Both the position numbers and the translations under genes were made by a program. Shown one piece after another: positions 1 through 14,176 of a stretch of 64,000 bases of DNA. The notes under the pieces are model-generated. The model was not told the DNA's origin, did no database searches, and saw nothing but the letters and a program-made list of their open reading frames with translations. Within the stretch, counting starts at the first letter, position 1, and each line of letters begins with the position of its first letter. Source of the stretch: Porodaedalea pini (lineage: Eukaryota; Basidiomycota; Agaricomycetes; Hymenochaetales; Hymenochaetaceae); NCBI GenBank assembly GCA_002794775.1, contig NBAY01000122.1, positions 1 to 64,000 of the forward strand, in the 5' to 3' direction.

Positions 1-80
1 ATCGCACTGCATTTACAGTACTAGTACATTTTTACCCTTGGCGCCCCAAAGTTTGTGCAATATATACCGGCTCGTTTACA

Positions 81-777
81 GCGACGCGCGTGACCACGTG
101 AATTTTGGCGTTCGAGCACTCAAAACCTGAAAAAAATCCATGACTCATTCTATTCTTTATGGACTCTCTTCAAAAAGTTGCAGAGTTCTTCAAATAATTT
201 CTGTAATATTATTATGACCTTGTGTGGTGAAATAATTATGTGTGTAACTTGGATTGCAAGGGATAGGTGTTCAGATAGGCCAAATTCTTCCTTGATTTTT
301 CCTGAGCTCAAATTTGAGGCCAGAGACATAGAACCTGTTGGATAATGGTAAGTATAACTTATTATTATTTTTAAATAGTCTCTTTTATTGTGAGAGAGAT
401 TTCTGAAGACAGTACTAGCCAGTGTCAAATAGATTTGGCTGAGCTTCAGAGTTTCAGCAGAAAAGACAAAAAACACTGGAAAATTATTATACTATAAATC
501 AGCTAGATCAGTTTCCAAGTGGTTTCATGTCTTTAGCTTTGAAATTGAGCTCAGGAAAAATCAAGGAAGAATTTGGCCTGTCTGAACACCTATTCTTCAC
601 AATCCAAGTTATACACATAAATCTTTCATCACAAAAGGTCATTAAAAATATTACAGAAATTATTTGAAGAACTCTGCAACTTTTTTGAAGAGATTCCATA
701 AAGAATAGAATGAGTCATGGATTTTTTTCAGGTTTTGAGTGCTCGAACGCCAAAATTCACGTGATCACGCGCGTCGC
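81..777. repeat. Foldback/MITE-like element with long terminal inverted repeats
   Basis: Bases 81 to about 340 reappear inverted at about 525-777, starting GCGACGCGCGTGA and including the CACGTGAATTTTGGCG stretch. This gives arms of about 255 bp around a spacer of about 185 bp. The arms match closely with scattered substitutions. There is no convincing coding sequence and I could not define a target-site duplication. Its inner part (around GTTCAGACAGGCCAA) resembles the foldback at 5249-5673, so both belong to one dispersed non-autonomous family. Confidence 0.75.
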
Positions 778-1388
778 CAACATTTATGAAAACAACTGCA
801 AACTTGAACAAATACTGCGTCTGTCACGCCTCGATCTCCATATGCGATAATGAAATGGTATTCATGACTTAAAAACCCAAACAAAATTGTGCACAAAAGC
901 CCAACTAGAATGAAAGTCAGAGAAGCCTGGGATCCAGCCCCTCATCACACCCATATGAAACCCCTCTCGCACTGAAGCTCCTCACGAACCAACACGAAGG
1001 GATCTGAAGCACGTAAAGATTAATTCTGGCGTCAAAGCACAGTAATTAAGCCAAACTCACTGCAGAAGCCAGAGATCGTCGTCGGCGCTGCACGCAGCTG
1101 CAGTTCCACCACCCTGCTCGAAGCAAAGCTGGTTGACAACTCCTCCGGTATCCCCTATATGATCATCAACCAACGTCAGAATCAGAACAGACAACCCCAT
1201 AGAAGAGAAATGCTCAGCGAACCCAGATCATCAAGACAGTATTCAAGAGTCGAGCAGCCCCTTCAAGCGAAACATGTCAGCCGTCGAGACCGTGGTGTAA
1301 AATAAACAAACAAACAAATTACTGCAGAAAATCAAGAGAAGGAGATTCAGTTGCTAAACATTTGGAATAGATAAGAAGAAAGACCTAC
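778..1388. other. Non-coding stretch, nothing recognised
   Basis: There is no open frame of interest and no repeat shared with the rest of the window. It lies downstream of SSP-1, so it could hold a missing 3' exon of that gene, but I could not identify one. Confidence 0.4.
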
Positions 1389-2025
1389 GTCCACTCCAAG
1401 GCGCATGTCCCGAACGTGAGTATCTCGAAGTTGTCCGGCTCGACGAGGAAGGTAGGACCCGCTGCCTGCGAAATCACTGACATAGAAGAAATAAGCGACG
1501 CGCAGTCACTTGATGCAGGCGCAAGCGCCGTCACGTTCTGACAGTTGCACTGGACTGGATACGTTGAGAAGGATTCAGTTGTTGTCCCTTGTGTGTTATG
1601 GAAAATCATAGCAACTCACAGCTCTGACCGCACTGGCATTCAGGAGCAGCATTCCTGCACTCCGCCGCATTACGGGCTTCGAGCGCAGAGCGCCTTCCGA
1701 AACTCTGCTTCGGAATCTTCTTAGTTGACGGCAAAGGAGTCTGCGCCGCCTCACGAAGGCTGTTATCCGGACAGGCATAAGTGGAGCGGTTGACTGTAAT
1801 GTCACCAGCCTGAATAAGCTGCGTAGACACAACGTAGGCGGCCGGACATTTTTCTGTTCCGGCGGCTTTGTTCGTAGAGCCACCTATAGTCGTTGGTCGT
1901 AATTAGAACAATGTCATGTAGGCTCAACGTGTGTGCGTACCGTGAGGTGTACGCATCTGGATCGTGGCTCCCAGAGCGCCGAGGCAGAAAGTGAGGGTGA
2001 TCAAAGGAGTGGCAAAGAGCTTCAT
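1389..2025 (-). CDS. Small secreted cysteine-rich protein (SSP-1)
   Basis: Likely secreted, function unknown. Exon 1 (2025-1941) encodes a signal peptide (MKLFATPLITLTFCLGALGA), chosen as the start because the other family members also begin with a signal sequence. Intron 1940-1884 runs from gtacgc to tatag. Exon 2 (1883-1620) carries the family cysteines as ACPD, AEC and ECQCGQ. An intron of 65 bases leads to exon 3 (1554-1389) with CNCQ, SDC and a GTCALEW block. A gtaggt donor follows, but the CWDE exon seen in the other three copies was not found, so the 3' end may be lost or too diverged to see. SSP-2, SSP-3 and SSP-4 in this window are paralogues. It lacks the CC doublets of hydrophobins. 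Confidence 0.65.
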
Positions 2026-2133
2026 CGTTCCAGACGATAAATAAAAAGGATTAGAAAAGAAAAAACTGAGAACGAAGGAAACGTGAGAGAAGCCGAGGGA
2101 AACACTCTGAGGTGTCCGAAAGATGGAGCCCGG

Positions 2134-2140
2134 CTTTATA
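2134..2140 (-). promoter_or_regulatory. TATA box of SSP-1
   Basis: TATAAAG on the minus strand, about 110 bp upstream of the SSP-1 ATG. The other SSP genes have the same TATAAAG upstream of their starts. Confidence 0.55.
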
Positions 2141-3832
2141 GGGACAGCGCAAAGAGCGCTGTCGCCAGAAAGATGTGAGTTGTCTCGGCGCGGACGCAAG
2201 TAAGATGCACGGTCGGATTCGCCCCTGTCGGAATTCACGATGCAGCACAACGAACTGTTCAAGGCGATGACAATGGAATCATTTTGACGCCGCTTGCCAA
2301 TGGCCAATTTTTATCGAAGAGAAGTTGTGCACGAATTGCTGATGAGCGAGTTACATTCGAGCGGCACTAGCATACGAAAATAGATTTCAGGATGTGGATC
2401 AGATCGCCGCGAGCCACGTATACTAGCCATGATGAAGGAAGTGATCTGTCTCGGGTAGCAACGTAAGGTGTGAAAAGCCTGGCCAGGTGGATTCAGGTTC
2501 ACCTAATGCCCGTAGGGGAATTGAAATTGACAGGTCTGATTACTGTCCATGGGAATCAGAGTCGAAGAACACAAGTAAATGCAAAACGATTAAGTTCACC
2601 ATGGCTTTCCCGCAGAGCAGTTCCTCGTCTTTACTAAGATGAATGCGCCTTTCTTGGCGAATTAGAAACAGAGCTCGGTCATTGACAGTTACTCCGGGCA
2701 TCGAGAAGGAAGTGCTCTGCCAGCCTATCTGTCTGATAGTAGCCTTGTCGGTTGCAAGGAGTCGCATCGCTAAGTGTATCAGATGGGCGTGAAAATGATC
2801 TATGATGGACCGTGAGTAGAAAGAGCCGCTGAGTCTAGATCTCACGCACTAGATATAGTTGAGGGAGCTGTAACTTTTTTCGAGACATGAGTAGGCACAA
2901 TACAGCGGCCATTGTCCCGGAAAGCAAAGATGGTAGTAACCAACCTATGGCAAGCGCATTGCCGACGGTTCATTGCAATTGGTATTTATCGATGTGCACG
3001 GGATTTTACGCGTAGCTACAATCAAGTCGCGTCTTTCTTTCAGACTTTGACTTCGGCATCCGAGTTTTTTAAGCCCTAGGCCTAATGGAAAACATGCTTG
3101 GAACAATATATTATCCCGTACATACATATACTATAGATACGTATGTAGGTATGAAGCACAAAGCGATAGATCTCCCTTCCGTTAGCCGGAGCTTGTAGTA
3201 CTAATCGAAGGACAGCCAAGGAGCACGGATTAAAAAGGGAGGCGAGAGATCCTGTAACAGTAACGATCATGAGTGATTTTATACAAAACAGCATGCCTCA
3301 TGCTTGAACCTCGTACCGTCGATTCCATGAACTGCTCATATCATTAATATCATCCTGAACACCACTGGATATACCGGGCTGTATGCAATCTTGAAATCTC
3401 ATACCTAGATCGGAGCGCTACAACAAGAGGCATTTCATTATATCAGCTCTCTATTATAATGAAAGCTTGCTTCTGAGAGTTCTGCGAGTGCTCTTTTCTC
3501 GAAGATGTGCAAAAAATTGAGTGCGCCAAATGGAACTACAAATTCAGATTCTACAGTTGAAGCCTTGGTAACCGGTCACGAATTTACATTTCAAATAATC
3601 AGAACGGAAAAGAATGGGCCTAGGTACAGGGTGTGGTTGGGCTCAGCCGAGAAGGAAACTACATGTACTTCCTGCTACCCGAGATAATAACACTATTCCT
3701 CAAATTCAATGACAAAAATAAGATCACTGAATGTACATCGGACCATAGGAGAGATTGCTAGTACTGCTTACTTAAGGAGAGGATCGGAAGATCCTGATTT
3801 GAAGACAGGGTTAGTGGAAGCAAAGAATTCGG
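2141..3832. other. Intergenic, nothing recognised
   Basis: Only short random frames are present. I see no RNA gene, no tandem array and no similarity to the repeats elsewhere in the window. Confidence 0.4.
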
Positions 3833-4626
3833 TCACTCGCAAAAATGAGATACGTACTGCTCCAACCACAATCCATTGTTAGCACGAGCTTGCGCACCAC
3901 TGGAGCTGCCTTCGACAACGCAGTCTGTGAATGATATACCTAGATTTGAATGCTAGAGGGGAAAGAGAGAGGGAGCGTGTTTTGCCTTGTCAGCTCCCTA
4001 GACATCTCACTTAAGCATATCTTTGCTCACCAGTTCATCCCAACAAATTTCTATTGGCGTCGTGGCTTGATTTACCAGTATCAAAGCGCACGTTTGAAAT
4101 GATAAGAGCCCGAATGAATTCACTGGCGTAATGAAGGTGGGACTGGTCTGCTCCGCAACGACCTCGAGGCTGTTCAAAAGGATCGCACAGTCATTCACGA
4201 TGGGCGGATCGGAAGATGTGATGTTTATACATGATTCTGAACCTAATAGATTGAAAGAGGTTGAGTGCAGGTCCTGTTATCACAAGAAGGTACAAAAACT
4301 CAACGTAATTGTCCGCATTGGCACTCTGGCGCAGCCGTCGTACACTCAGCGACGCTGCGGTGCATATTGCCAGACTTACTCCTGGCAGCCTCGGATAGGT
4401 CCACTCCGCCCGCAGATGCCGGCACCGCCTTAGAAATGCTGTCATCGGGGCACACGAAGATGCTGTGTTGGATGGCATGCTCGCCAACAGCGATTGCTGA
4501 AGTATTCACGAGAAGCGCTGTCGGGCACAACTCAAGACCATGAGATGTCGGGAGGCGAGGTTGCAGTTTTGCACCGAGAACTCCAAGCGACAATGTGACG
4601 GCGAGCGTAGAAGCAGTAATGAACAT
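3833..4626 (-). CDS. Small secreted cysteine-rich protein (SSP-2), promoter displaced by the palindrome
   Basis: Family member of unknown function. The first coding exon (4626-4305) encodes a signal peptide starting MFITASTLAVTLSLG, then LELCP, FVCPDD, AEC and ECQCGQ. A later exon carries VNDCAILLNSLEVVAEQ, QTCAL and EICWDEL (about 4190-4045). After an intron running from gtgagc to cattcacag, an exon from 3924 reads DCVVEGSS then ANNGLW. Between the ECQCGQ exon and the VNDC exon there is an in-frame stop or frameshift, so the copy may be decaying. The 16.7-kb palindrome begins 31 bases upstream of the ATG, and the TATA box of this gene is now at 21405-21411. Expression from its own promoter is therefore unlikely. 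The stop at 3833-3835 is tentative. Confidence 0.55.
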
Positions 4627-4649
4627 TATGACTGGGGTTGTAGGGCTCT

Positions 4650-4656
4650 GGAAAGT
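4650..4656 (+). repeat. Target-site duplication, left copy (GGAAAGT)
   Basis: GGAAAGT immediately precedes the CACTTCAGG end of the palindrome and is repeated directly at 21357-21363. The following base is C on both sides, so the duplication could be counted as 8 bp. The homologous 5' region of SSP-3 contains a single copy (30005-30014 region), which supports this as the target. Confidence 0.75.
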
Positions 4657-4731
4657 CACTTCAGGCCACCCCTTCAAGGAGACCTAATAGGGCAATTCAT
4701 ACACGCAACTAATTGACCTAATAGGTATCAT

Positions 4732-4916
4732 GACTGGGAGTGCCCAAATCTGCTGGGTACTCCCAATTGGGCATGCCCAAATCTGCTGGGCACTCCCAAT
4801 TGGGCATGCCCAAATCTGCTGGGCACTCCCAATTGGGCATGCCCAAATCTTCTGGGCACTCCCAATTGGGCACACCCAATCTGCTGGGCACTCCCAATTG
4901 GGTGTGCCCAAATGTG
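4732..4916. repeat. Subterminal minisatellite 1, left copy
   Basis: A tandem array of about 33-bp units around CTGGGCACTCCCAATTGGGC, ending in GCCCAAAT. The units are largely self-complementary (CCCAATTGGG, GGGCATGCCC). The left array has one more unit than its mirror. GACCTAATAGG occurs twice between the array and the element end. Open frames through the array are by-products of its period. Confidence 0.85.
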
Positions 4917-5248
4917 TCACTGTCACTGACTGTCTGGGGGACTTTTGGGCACACCCAATTTCATTTTTGCCATAAAATCTGGGACCATTAGAGGCTGTAT
5001 TTTATTGTTTTTAGCCTTACAATTTAGCACTCTTGCTGTTGATTAGGTTGCAAACTACTGGCTGCATGAATTGACCTTTGATCTGAGTTACAGTCATTTG
5101 CTGAAGTATTTACAATCACCTTTTTTGCATCTCAGAAAGTGCTCCTTTGGCTTCAAGAATCAACATTTTACTCAATTCTTCACTAATTCATGTCTAATAA
5201 ATTGCTAAATACATAGTTTAATTACTGCCAAATATCAATGAGGCAGCA

Positions 5249-5673
5249 AGTGACATGAGAAGATAAACAGCCTATTCTGTGAAGATTAGGTGTTCAGACA
5301 GGCAATATTCTTCCATAATTCTTCCTGAATTCAAATCTGAAGCTAAAGACATAAAACTTGCTAAATAATGATTTATGTAAGCTATTATGATTTTTAGATG
5401 TTTCTCTTGGGTGCAGAATAAATACTTAAAGACAGTCAATGCTAAGTAAGTTTGGCAGAGTTTTAGAGTTTCTGAAGCTAAGACAAACAAGATAGGAAAT
5501 ATACATTTCTATACACAGTCACTGCTTAAAATCATAATAAATCATATAGATCATCCTTCAGTAAGTTTTATGCCTTTAACTTCAGATTTGAACTAGGGAA
5601 GAATCAGTGAAGAATATTGCCTGTCTGAACACCTAAAATTTACAGAATAGGCTCTTTATTTTCTTACTTCACT
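5249..5673. repeat. Foldback MITE, left-arm copy
   Basis: Inverted repeat arms of about 135 bp (5249-5385 and 5540-5673) share CCTATTCTGT and GTGTTCAGACAGGCAATATT. It is related to the element at 81-777. The mirror copy is 20373-20797. Confidence 0.7.
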
Positions 5674-6068
5674 CTTTAATAACCTGTTTAGGAACATTTT
5701 TAATAGTATAATAATATGCTTGTACTTGGCTATCATGACATTAGTTATTTGTGTGTTTAGGTTGTGCTTGTCTTCATAAGAGTGTTACTGAGGTTGTATC
5801 ACCCTACATTGGCTGCTTGGGTTGACTTGACTAAATGCATATGACATTTTATGATAAAATAGTTAATTATTATAGCACTGAATTAGCTCTGTAACAACAT
5901 CTTCTAGTTATTAGCTGTGCTATTACAAAAGCATTAGCATGTCATTAAAAATGTTGCTAAAACATTGCCTAAGTTCATAATTATTGCTATTAGTCAAATT
6001 ATGAATTTAGCTACTTTTCTGACAAGAATTGAGATATTAAAGCCAAAAGAGCACTCTGTACTTTCCTA

Positions 6069-6398
6069 CAGGTGGTTTCAAAAAGTGTTTGGCCCCTCTG
6101 CTTTTGGAATTGATTGACATGGCCTAAGCAGGAAGGTGATTTGTATGATCCAAACCTCCATTCTGTGCATTCTGACATCTGTCTCCTCATCCTTCAAGCA
6201 AAATCAGTCTAGAAAAAAATTATACAGGTATTAATTATATACATACACTCAAGATACATTATTTCCTGTCAAATAATGGAAGAATCATGTATATTCAATG
6301 ACCAGTGTTTTCTCCCTTATGCTAATCACCTTCCTGCTTAGGCCATGTCAATCGGTTCCAAAAATGGGGAGGGGCTGAACACTTTTCAGAACCACCTG
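6069..6398. mobile_element. Mariner/Tc1-type MITE, left-arm copy
   Basis: A 330-bp element with inverted ends CAGGTGGTT...AACCACCTG. The repeat extends through GATTGACATGGCCTAAGCAG, and the element is flanked on both sides by TA (6067-6068, 6399-6400), the typical Tc1/mariner duplication. It has no coding capacity. The exact mirror copy is 19648-19977. Confidence 0.8.
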
Positions 6399-6779
6399 TA
6401 TATATGATATAATATATAATCTTCTATACCATATCATAGGGCTTGTAATACAGACTGTACTTTGAGCTAGAAGTTTTAAATATGATTATACTATATACAG
6501 TACAGTGCAGAGTGCAAAACTGAAGAGAACAAGAAAAAAAATAGATCTGAGGTCCAAAAAATAGCTAAGCTTGACCTGTGCTCAAATATCAGGTACAACA
6601 TTTAATGTTCATAAATTTGACTGATGCTTTAGAGACAAGCGTGACAGTATAGAGACTGCATTCTCAAGTTTATAACTAGAACTGTATATGATAATAATAT
6701 TGTATATTCTTCTGAGACTAGGCATTACTGAGTGAGACAGAGAAGTTTGATTTAGTGAGCCTAGAAAACTAGTTTATGG

Positions 6780-7370
6780 CCAGTTGGGAGTGCCCAGTTG
6801 GAAGTACCCAGTTGGGAGTGCCCAATTGGGAGTGCCTAATTGGGAGTGCCCAACTATTTGGGAGTGCCCAATTGGGAGCGCCCAACTATTGGGAGTGCCC
6901 AACTATTTGGGAGTGCCCAATTGGGAGCGCCCAACTATTGGGAGTGCCCAACTATTTGGGAGTGCCCAATTGGGAGTGCCCAACTATTGGGAGTGCCCAA
7001 CTATTTGGGAGTGCCCAATTGGGAGCGCCCAACTATTGGGAGTGCCCAATTGGGAGCGCCCAACTATTTGGGAGTGCCCAATTGGGAGCGCCCAACTATT
7101 TGGGAGTGCCCAATTGGGAGCACCCAACTATTTGGGAGTGCCCAATTGGGAGCGCCCAACTATTGGGAGTGCCCAATTGGGAGCGCCCAACTATTGGGAG
7201 TGCCCAATTGGGAGCGCCCAACTATTGGGAGTGCCCAATTGGGAGCGCCCAACTATTGGGAGTGCCCAATTGGGAGCGCCCAACTATTGGGAGTGCCCAA
7301 TTGGGAGCGCCCAACTATTGGGGAGTGCCCAACTATTTAAGAGTGCCCAATATTTGGAAATGCCCAGTTG
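6780..7370. repeat. Minisatellite 2, left copy
   Basis: About 19 units of roughly 31 bp built from TTGGGAGCGCCCAACTATT and TTGGGAGTGCCCAA variants. The units share the TTGGGAGTGCCCA core with minisatellite 1. The long frames reading repeats of WECPIGSAQL are artefacts of the unit length. The mirror copy, 18668-19266, differs by a small indel and one aberrant unit near 18820. Confidence 0.85.
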
Positions 7371-7821
7371 GGTCTCCTTTTTATTCCTGCCCAGGAATCT
7401 TTTTTATTTTATTTTTGAAATAGAAATCATTATGTCATGAAAATTAGAATATGTCTAGAATAGAAGCCTTGGTGATTCTACAGAGAATTTCTCAATCTTT
7501 CATTCTAGACTCTTATGTCACTGCCTTGCTTTCACTGGTGGCAGGTGGTCTTGACTCATGCATCTCTTAAGAGGCTAACCCAATTGCTTATATCACAATG
7601 TCAAAGCAACTGTTTCACAAGGCCTATTCTCAAGACCACCTGTGGAGGGCACCTGCACATACCACACAACTGGGTCTGACACATCAGTGGCTCTTTGCTG
7701 CATTTCACCATAAGCTGTGATAGCTCTGCCTCATCCATCTCAGGCATCACCTTGAGCTGTACAAGCCAAATGGCTGGTACAAGGTAGAATAATAAAGTAG
7801 TTGCATGCATAAAACCTGCTT

Positions 7822-10733
<2,912 letters not shown>

Positions 10734-10797
10734 TGTTCACCTGCCGTTGTCTGTGACCGATTCTGACTCAGTGGTAGCTCACGTTTGAACGTTCTTC

Positions 10798-11160
10798 GTT
10801 AAAAAGTCAGTTCGCCGGCTCGCCCCTCACTCCCGTGCTGAGCTTCTTCTCCGCGAGCCCCGTCACCTTCCCTCGCACCACCCCGATGTAGCAGAGCGCC
10901 GACTGCAGGACGCTACGTCTCGTGCATGAACGGCGAGGCGAGTGCGATGCAACGCGTATGCGACGAAGTGCGCAAGCATATTCGGTATCACTGGTGCCCC
11001 TCCTGATCCTGCTGTTGCGGTAGCGGGGGAACGCGAGACGACTGCGGTCGAGGACGATGTGGAAGAGGTGGAGGACGACGGAGGAAGGATCTCGGGGCAG
11101 TTGAAGGTATGGCTGACGAAGCGCGCGCAGAGCTTGCTGGTGTCTTCGTGCCCGTAGTAA
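10798..11160 (-). pseudogene. Cyclin-like gene fragment, left arm
   Basis: Mirror of the fragment at 14878-15240. On the minus strand it gives a TYYGHEDTSKLCARFVSHTF-type segment, then MLAHFVAYALHRTRLAVH, then in another frame ALCYIGVVRGKVTGLAEKK. I read these as remnants of a fungal PHO85-type cyclin. The assignment rests on recalled family motifs, not on an alignment. Confidence 0.4.
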
Positions 11161-11861
11161 GTGTCGATTGCCGGTGGGGGTGCTGCCGGCGTGGGGTGGT
11201 GTGAGTGGTGTGCGCGCGGGACTGCCGATGACTGTTTTTTTGTCGAACGTTTTCGGCGCAGTCGGAGGAAAAAAACGTGATAGAGAAAAAGACAGCGATC
11301 AACAGCCGCTCATCACTCAAGTATCAGAGATCGGGGGGAAAGAGGGGGGATGCTTACAAAACTCGAGGTAGTCGCTGCGGCAGCGGCGGACACAGAAGAC
11401 GATTTCGCAGGTGGAGGGGGGCGTACGTCGCACCACGCGGCGGAAGGGCGAGTGGTTCGAGCTGGCACTCGATGATGATATCGAATGCTGATGCGGATGG
11501 GGGTGGGGATGGCGCGGTGCGTGGACGATGGCCATATTCGCTGCGGCGGGCTCTCTGGCTCTGGGAGTTGACGAGCATCTGTGAGCGTCGAAGGACAGGT
11601 GGAGTCGATGCGTGAGAAGAGGTCGCTGCGAATGTTTTGATCGGAACGAGATCCTTCTCGGACACAACGGTTGCGTCGCGTTCGCCGAAGTGCTCAATGA
11701 GAAGGGCGGATGGGAAAACGGCTGACGTCGATGTTGAAGAGCGTGGATCGTCAAGGGGGGCAGGAGGAAGAGGCGAGGAACGCGTGCTGTGTGAACAGGG
11801 TGAGGGAAGTTGAACCGCACCAGTGCGGCAGAGATGGAGGGAAGAATGACCAGCAGAAAGG

Positions 11862-12062
11862 AGCACCCTGCTTCATCGGGAAGCCCTGCTTGTCGTTTCC
11901 GCCAGAGAAGCGAAAGACGTAGCCCTTGGACTCATCACCGAGCGAGTCACCGGGGATGCCTGGGACATCTTCTTGCCGTGGAAGATGCGGTAACGACGCT
12001 CATCGTCGATGTCGATCGTCTTTTGCTGGCCCGTCGCCGGGTCAGCGATGTCGACACTTCAT
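11862..12062 (-). pseudogene. RPS6: 40S ribosomal protein S6 fragment, left arm
   Basis: Mirror of 13976-14176, with the same two frameshifts. See the right-arm entry for the motifs. Confidence 0.7.
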
Positions 12063-12859
12063 GGCCGGTGGTGTCTTGAGGAGCTCGTCGTGTTCTGTCC
12101 CTTCAGGCAAGCAAAAAAATGCTGAAAAGTAGTTATTAGTATATTTAGATGGGTTTTATGAATATTTTTTTTGCTTACCTTGAGTGTGTGGCTAGTGGGA
12201 CACCTGAGCTCGTCGTCGATGGTGAAGACGAAACGATACGAACAACGACGACGCGTTGGTTGTGTTGCCTGATTTGGCCGATCGACACGTCTTAAACAAG
12301 CAATCAAAGCATTCCGAGTCTTTCGGACATCTCGAAAGACTTAGCTGCCTAGCTCAGAACATTTCTACAGACGCGTTTAAAAATACAAAAAAATATGGGA
12401 TAGTTTTATTATGTATGTATCTCTAGAATAGCCAAGAGTTACGCGTCCAACGCGTTTTTTTATGGTGTTATAAATACAACAGTAATCCTCACATGTAGCA
12501 CTAGGCCTCCAGAGGCATACACCAAAGTAAAATATATTCTGAAAGGCCTGACACCTATTCTGTCATGAAGTAAGTATTACACTTTGTATGTATGCAAGGG
12601 TTCAAGCCAATCAGACAAGAATTGACTTCATAATAGAGAAGGAGGTGACTTCATGAGATCTCCTGAATCTGAGTGTTTTGTATATCCTGTTCCCATTTTT
12701 TACTTTGATGGCACATAAAATATTGGGCATATCCAGAATAGATAGTTCTATGTTTCTGTAAATTTAAAAGTTTCCAGCCTCAGTGGTTGGAGCTGGGTGA
12801 ATTGCAAAACATCGAAAATCTTGGGTTTAAGAGGTTCAGAGAAAGCATATATTCATGTT

Positions 12860-13178
12860 TTTGGTTGGTTCAAAGTATGAGAAGCTCAACAAATTTAGTT
12901 ATTTGTATTTAAGTATGGTCCAAGAAAGATATCCAACCCTTAGTTTTGTGGGTGAGGGAAAAGTTCGGAATGGGGAGTGAAATGAGAGGTGATACAGTTC
13001 ATGTTTTGTGAAACTCGACGCAAATCCAAGAAACACAGAGTAGTTTTGCATGTATTTCCTCTCCCCCTTCAGAACTTTCCTCTAACTCCGAGATCTAGCA
13101 CCTGATTACATTTATTGTAGTCATATAAAGTATTAATATCTATTTTATAGAGCTTCCTGAGGTTTGGAATAAAGCAAC
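12860..13178. repeat. Central region of the palindrome, diverged symmetry
   Basis: These 319 bp are no longer strictly complementary, yet traces of the same axis remain. For example, AAGTTC at 12961-12966 mirrors GAACTT at 13072-13077, giving the same sum of 26038, with similar flanks. I see no gene or origin motif here. Confidence 0.6.
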
Positions 13179-13975
13179 AACATGAATATATGCTTTCTCT
13201 GAACCTCTTAAACCCAAGATTTTCGATGTTTTGCAATTCACCCAGCTCCAACCACTGAGGCTGGAAACTTTTAAATTTACAGAAACATAGAACTATCTAT
13301 TCTGGATATGCCCAATATTTTATGTGCCATCAAAGTAAAAAATGGGAACAGGATATACAAAACACTCAGATTCAGGAGATCTCATGAAGTCACCTCCTTC
13401 TCTATTATGAAGTCAATTCTTGTCTGATTGGCTTGAACCCTTGCATACATACAAAGTGTAATACTTACTTCATGACAGAATAGGTGTCAGGCCTTTCAGA
13501 ATATATTTTACTTTGGTGTATGCCTCTGGAGGCCTAGTGCTACATGTGAGGATTACTGTTGTATTTATAACACCATAAAAAAACGCGTTGGACGCGTAAC
13601 TCTTGGCTATTCTAGAGATACATACATAATAAAACTATCCCATATTTTTTTGTATTTTTAAACGCGTCTGTAGAAATGTTCTGAGCTAGGCAGCTAAGTC
13701 TTTCGAGATGTCCGAAAGACTCGGAATGCTTTGATTGCTTGTTTAAGACGTGTCGATCGGCCAAATCAGGCAACACAACCAACGCGTCGTCGTTGTTCGT
13801 ATCGTTTCGTCTTCACCATCGACGACGAGCTCAGGTGTCCCACTAGCCACACACTCAAGGTAAGCAAAAAAAATATTCATAAAACCCATCTAAATATACT
13901 AATAACTACTTTTCAGCATTTTTTTGCTTGCCTGAAGGGACAGAACACGACGAGCTCCTCAAGACACCACCGGCC

Positions 13976-14176
13976 ATGAAGTGTCGACATCGCTGACCCG
14001 GCGACGGGCCAGCAAAAGACGATCGACATCGACGATGAGCGTCGTTACCGCATCTTCCACGGCAAGAAGATGTCCCAGGCATCCCCGGTGACTCGCTCGG
14101 TGATGAGTCCAAGGGCTACGTCTTTCGCTTCTCTGGCGGAAACGACAAGCAGGGCTTCCCGATGAAGCAGGGTGCT
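13976..14176 (+). pseudogene. RPS6: 40S ribosomal protein S6 fragment, right arm
   Basis: Only the start of the protein is present. After ATGAAG the frame is shifted. It then reads [18 protein letters not shown] and RIFHGKKM, shifts again at 14078-14082, and continues as [19 protein letters not shown] and [11 protein letters not shown] in the new frame. These blocks are diagnostic of eukaryotic RPS6, a small-subunit ribosomal protein. The similarity stops after MKQG, where the family would continue. The two frameshifts are shared with the left arm, so they arose before the arms were doubled or were homogenised between them. Confidence 0.75.

Noticed and set aside
1389..2025. Hydrophobin identity for the SSP genes
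   Set aside because: Secreted and cysteine-rich, but the CC doublets and spacing of hydrophobins are absent, while ECQC and CWDE motifs are not hydrophobin features.
4732..7370. CRISPR-like array
   Set aside because: The units are contiguous, self-complementary and have no unique spacers of even length. The genome is a fungus.
6776..7440. Long open frames in three frames with WECPIGSAQL-type repeats
   Set aside because: They arise because the minisatellite unit length keeps frames open. No codon bias, start context or conserved domain supports a protein, and the mirror copy changes frame after a small indel.
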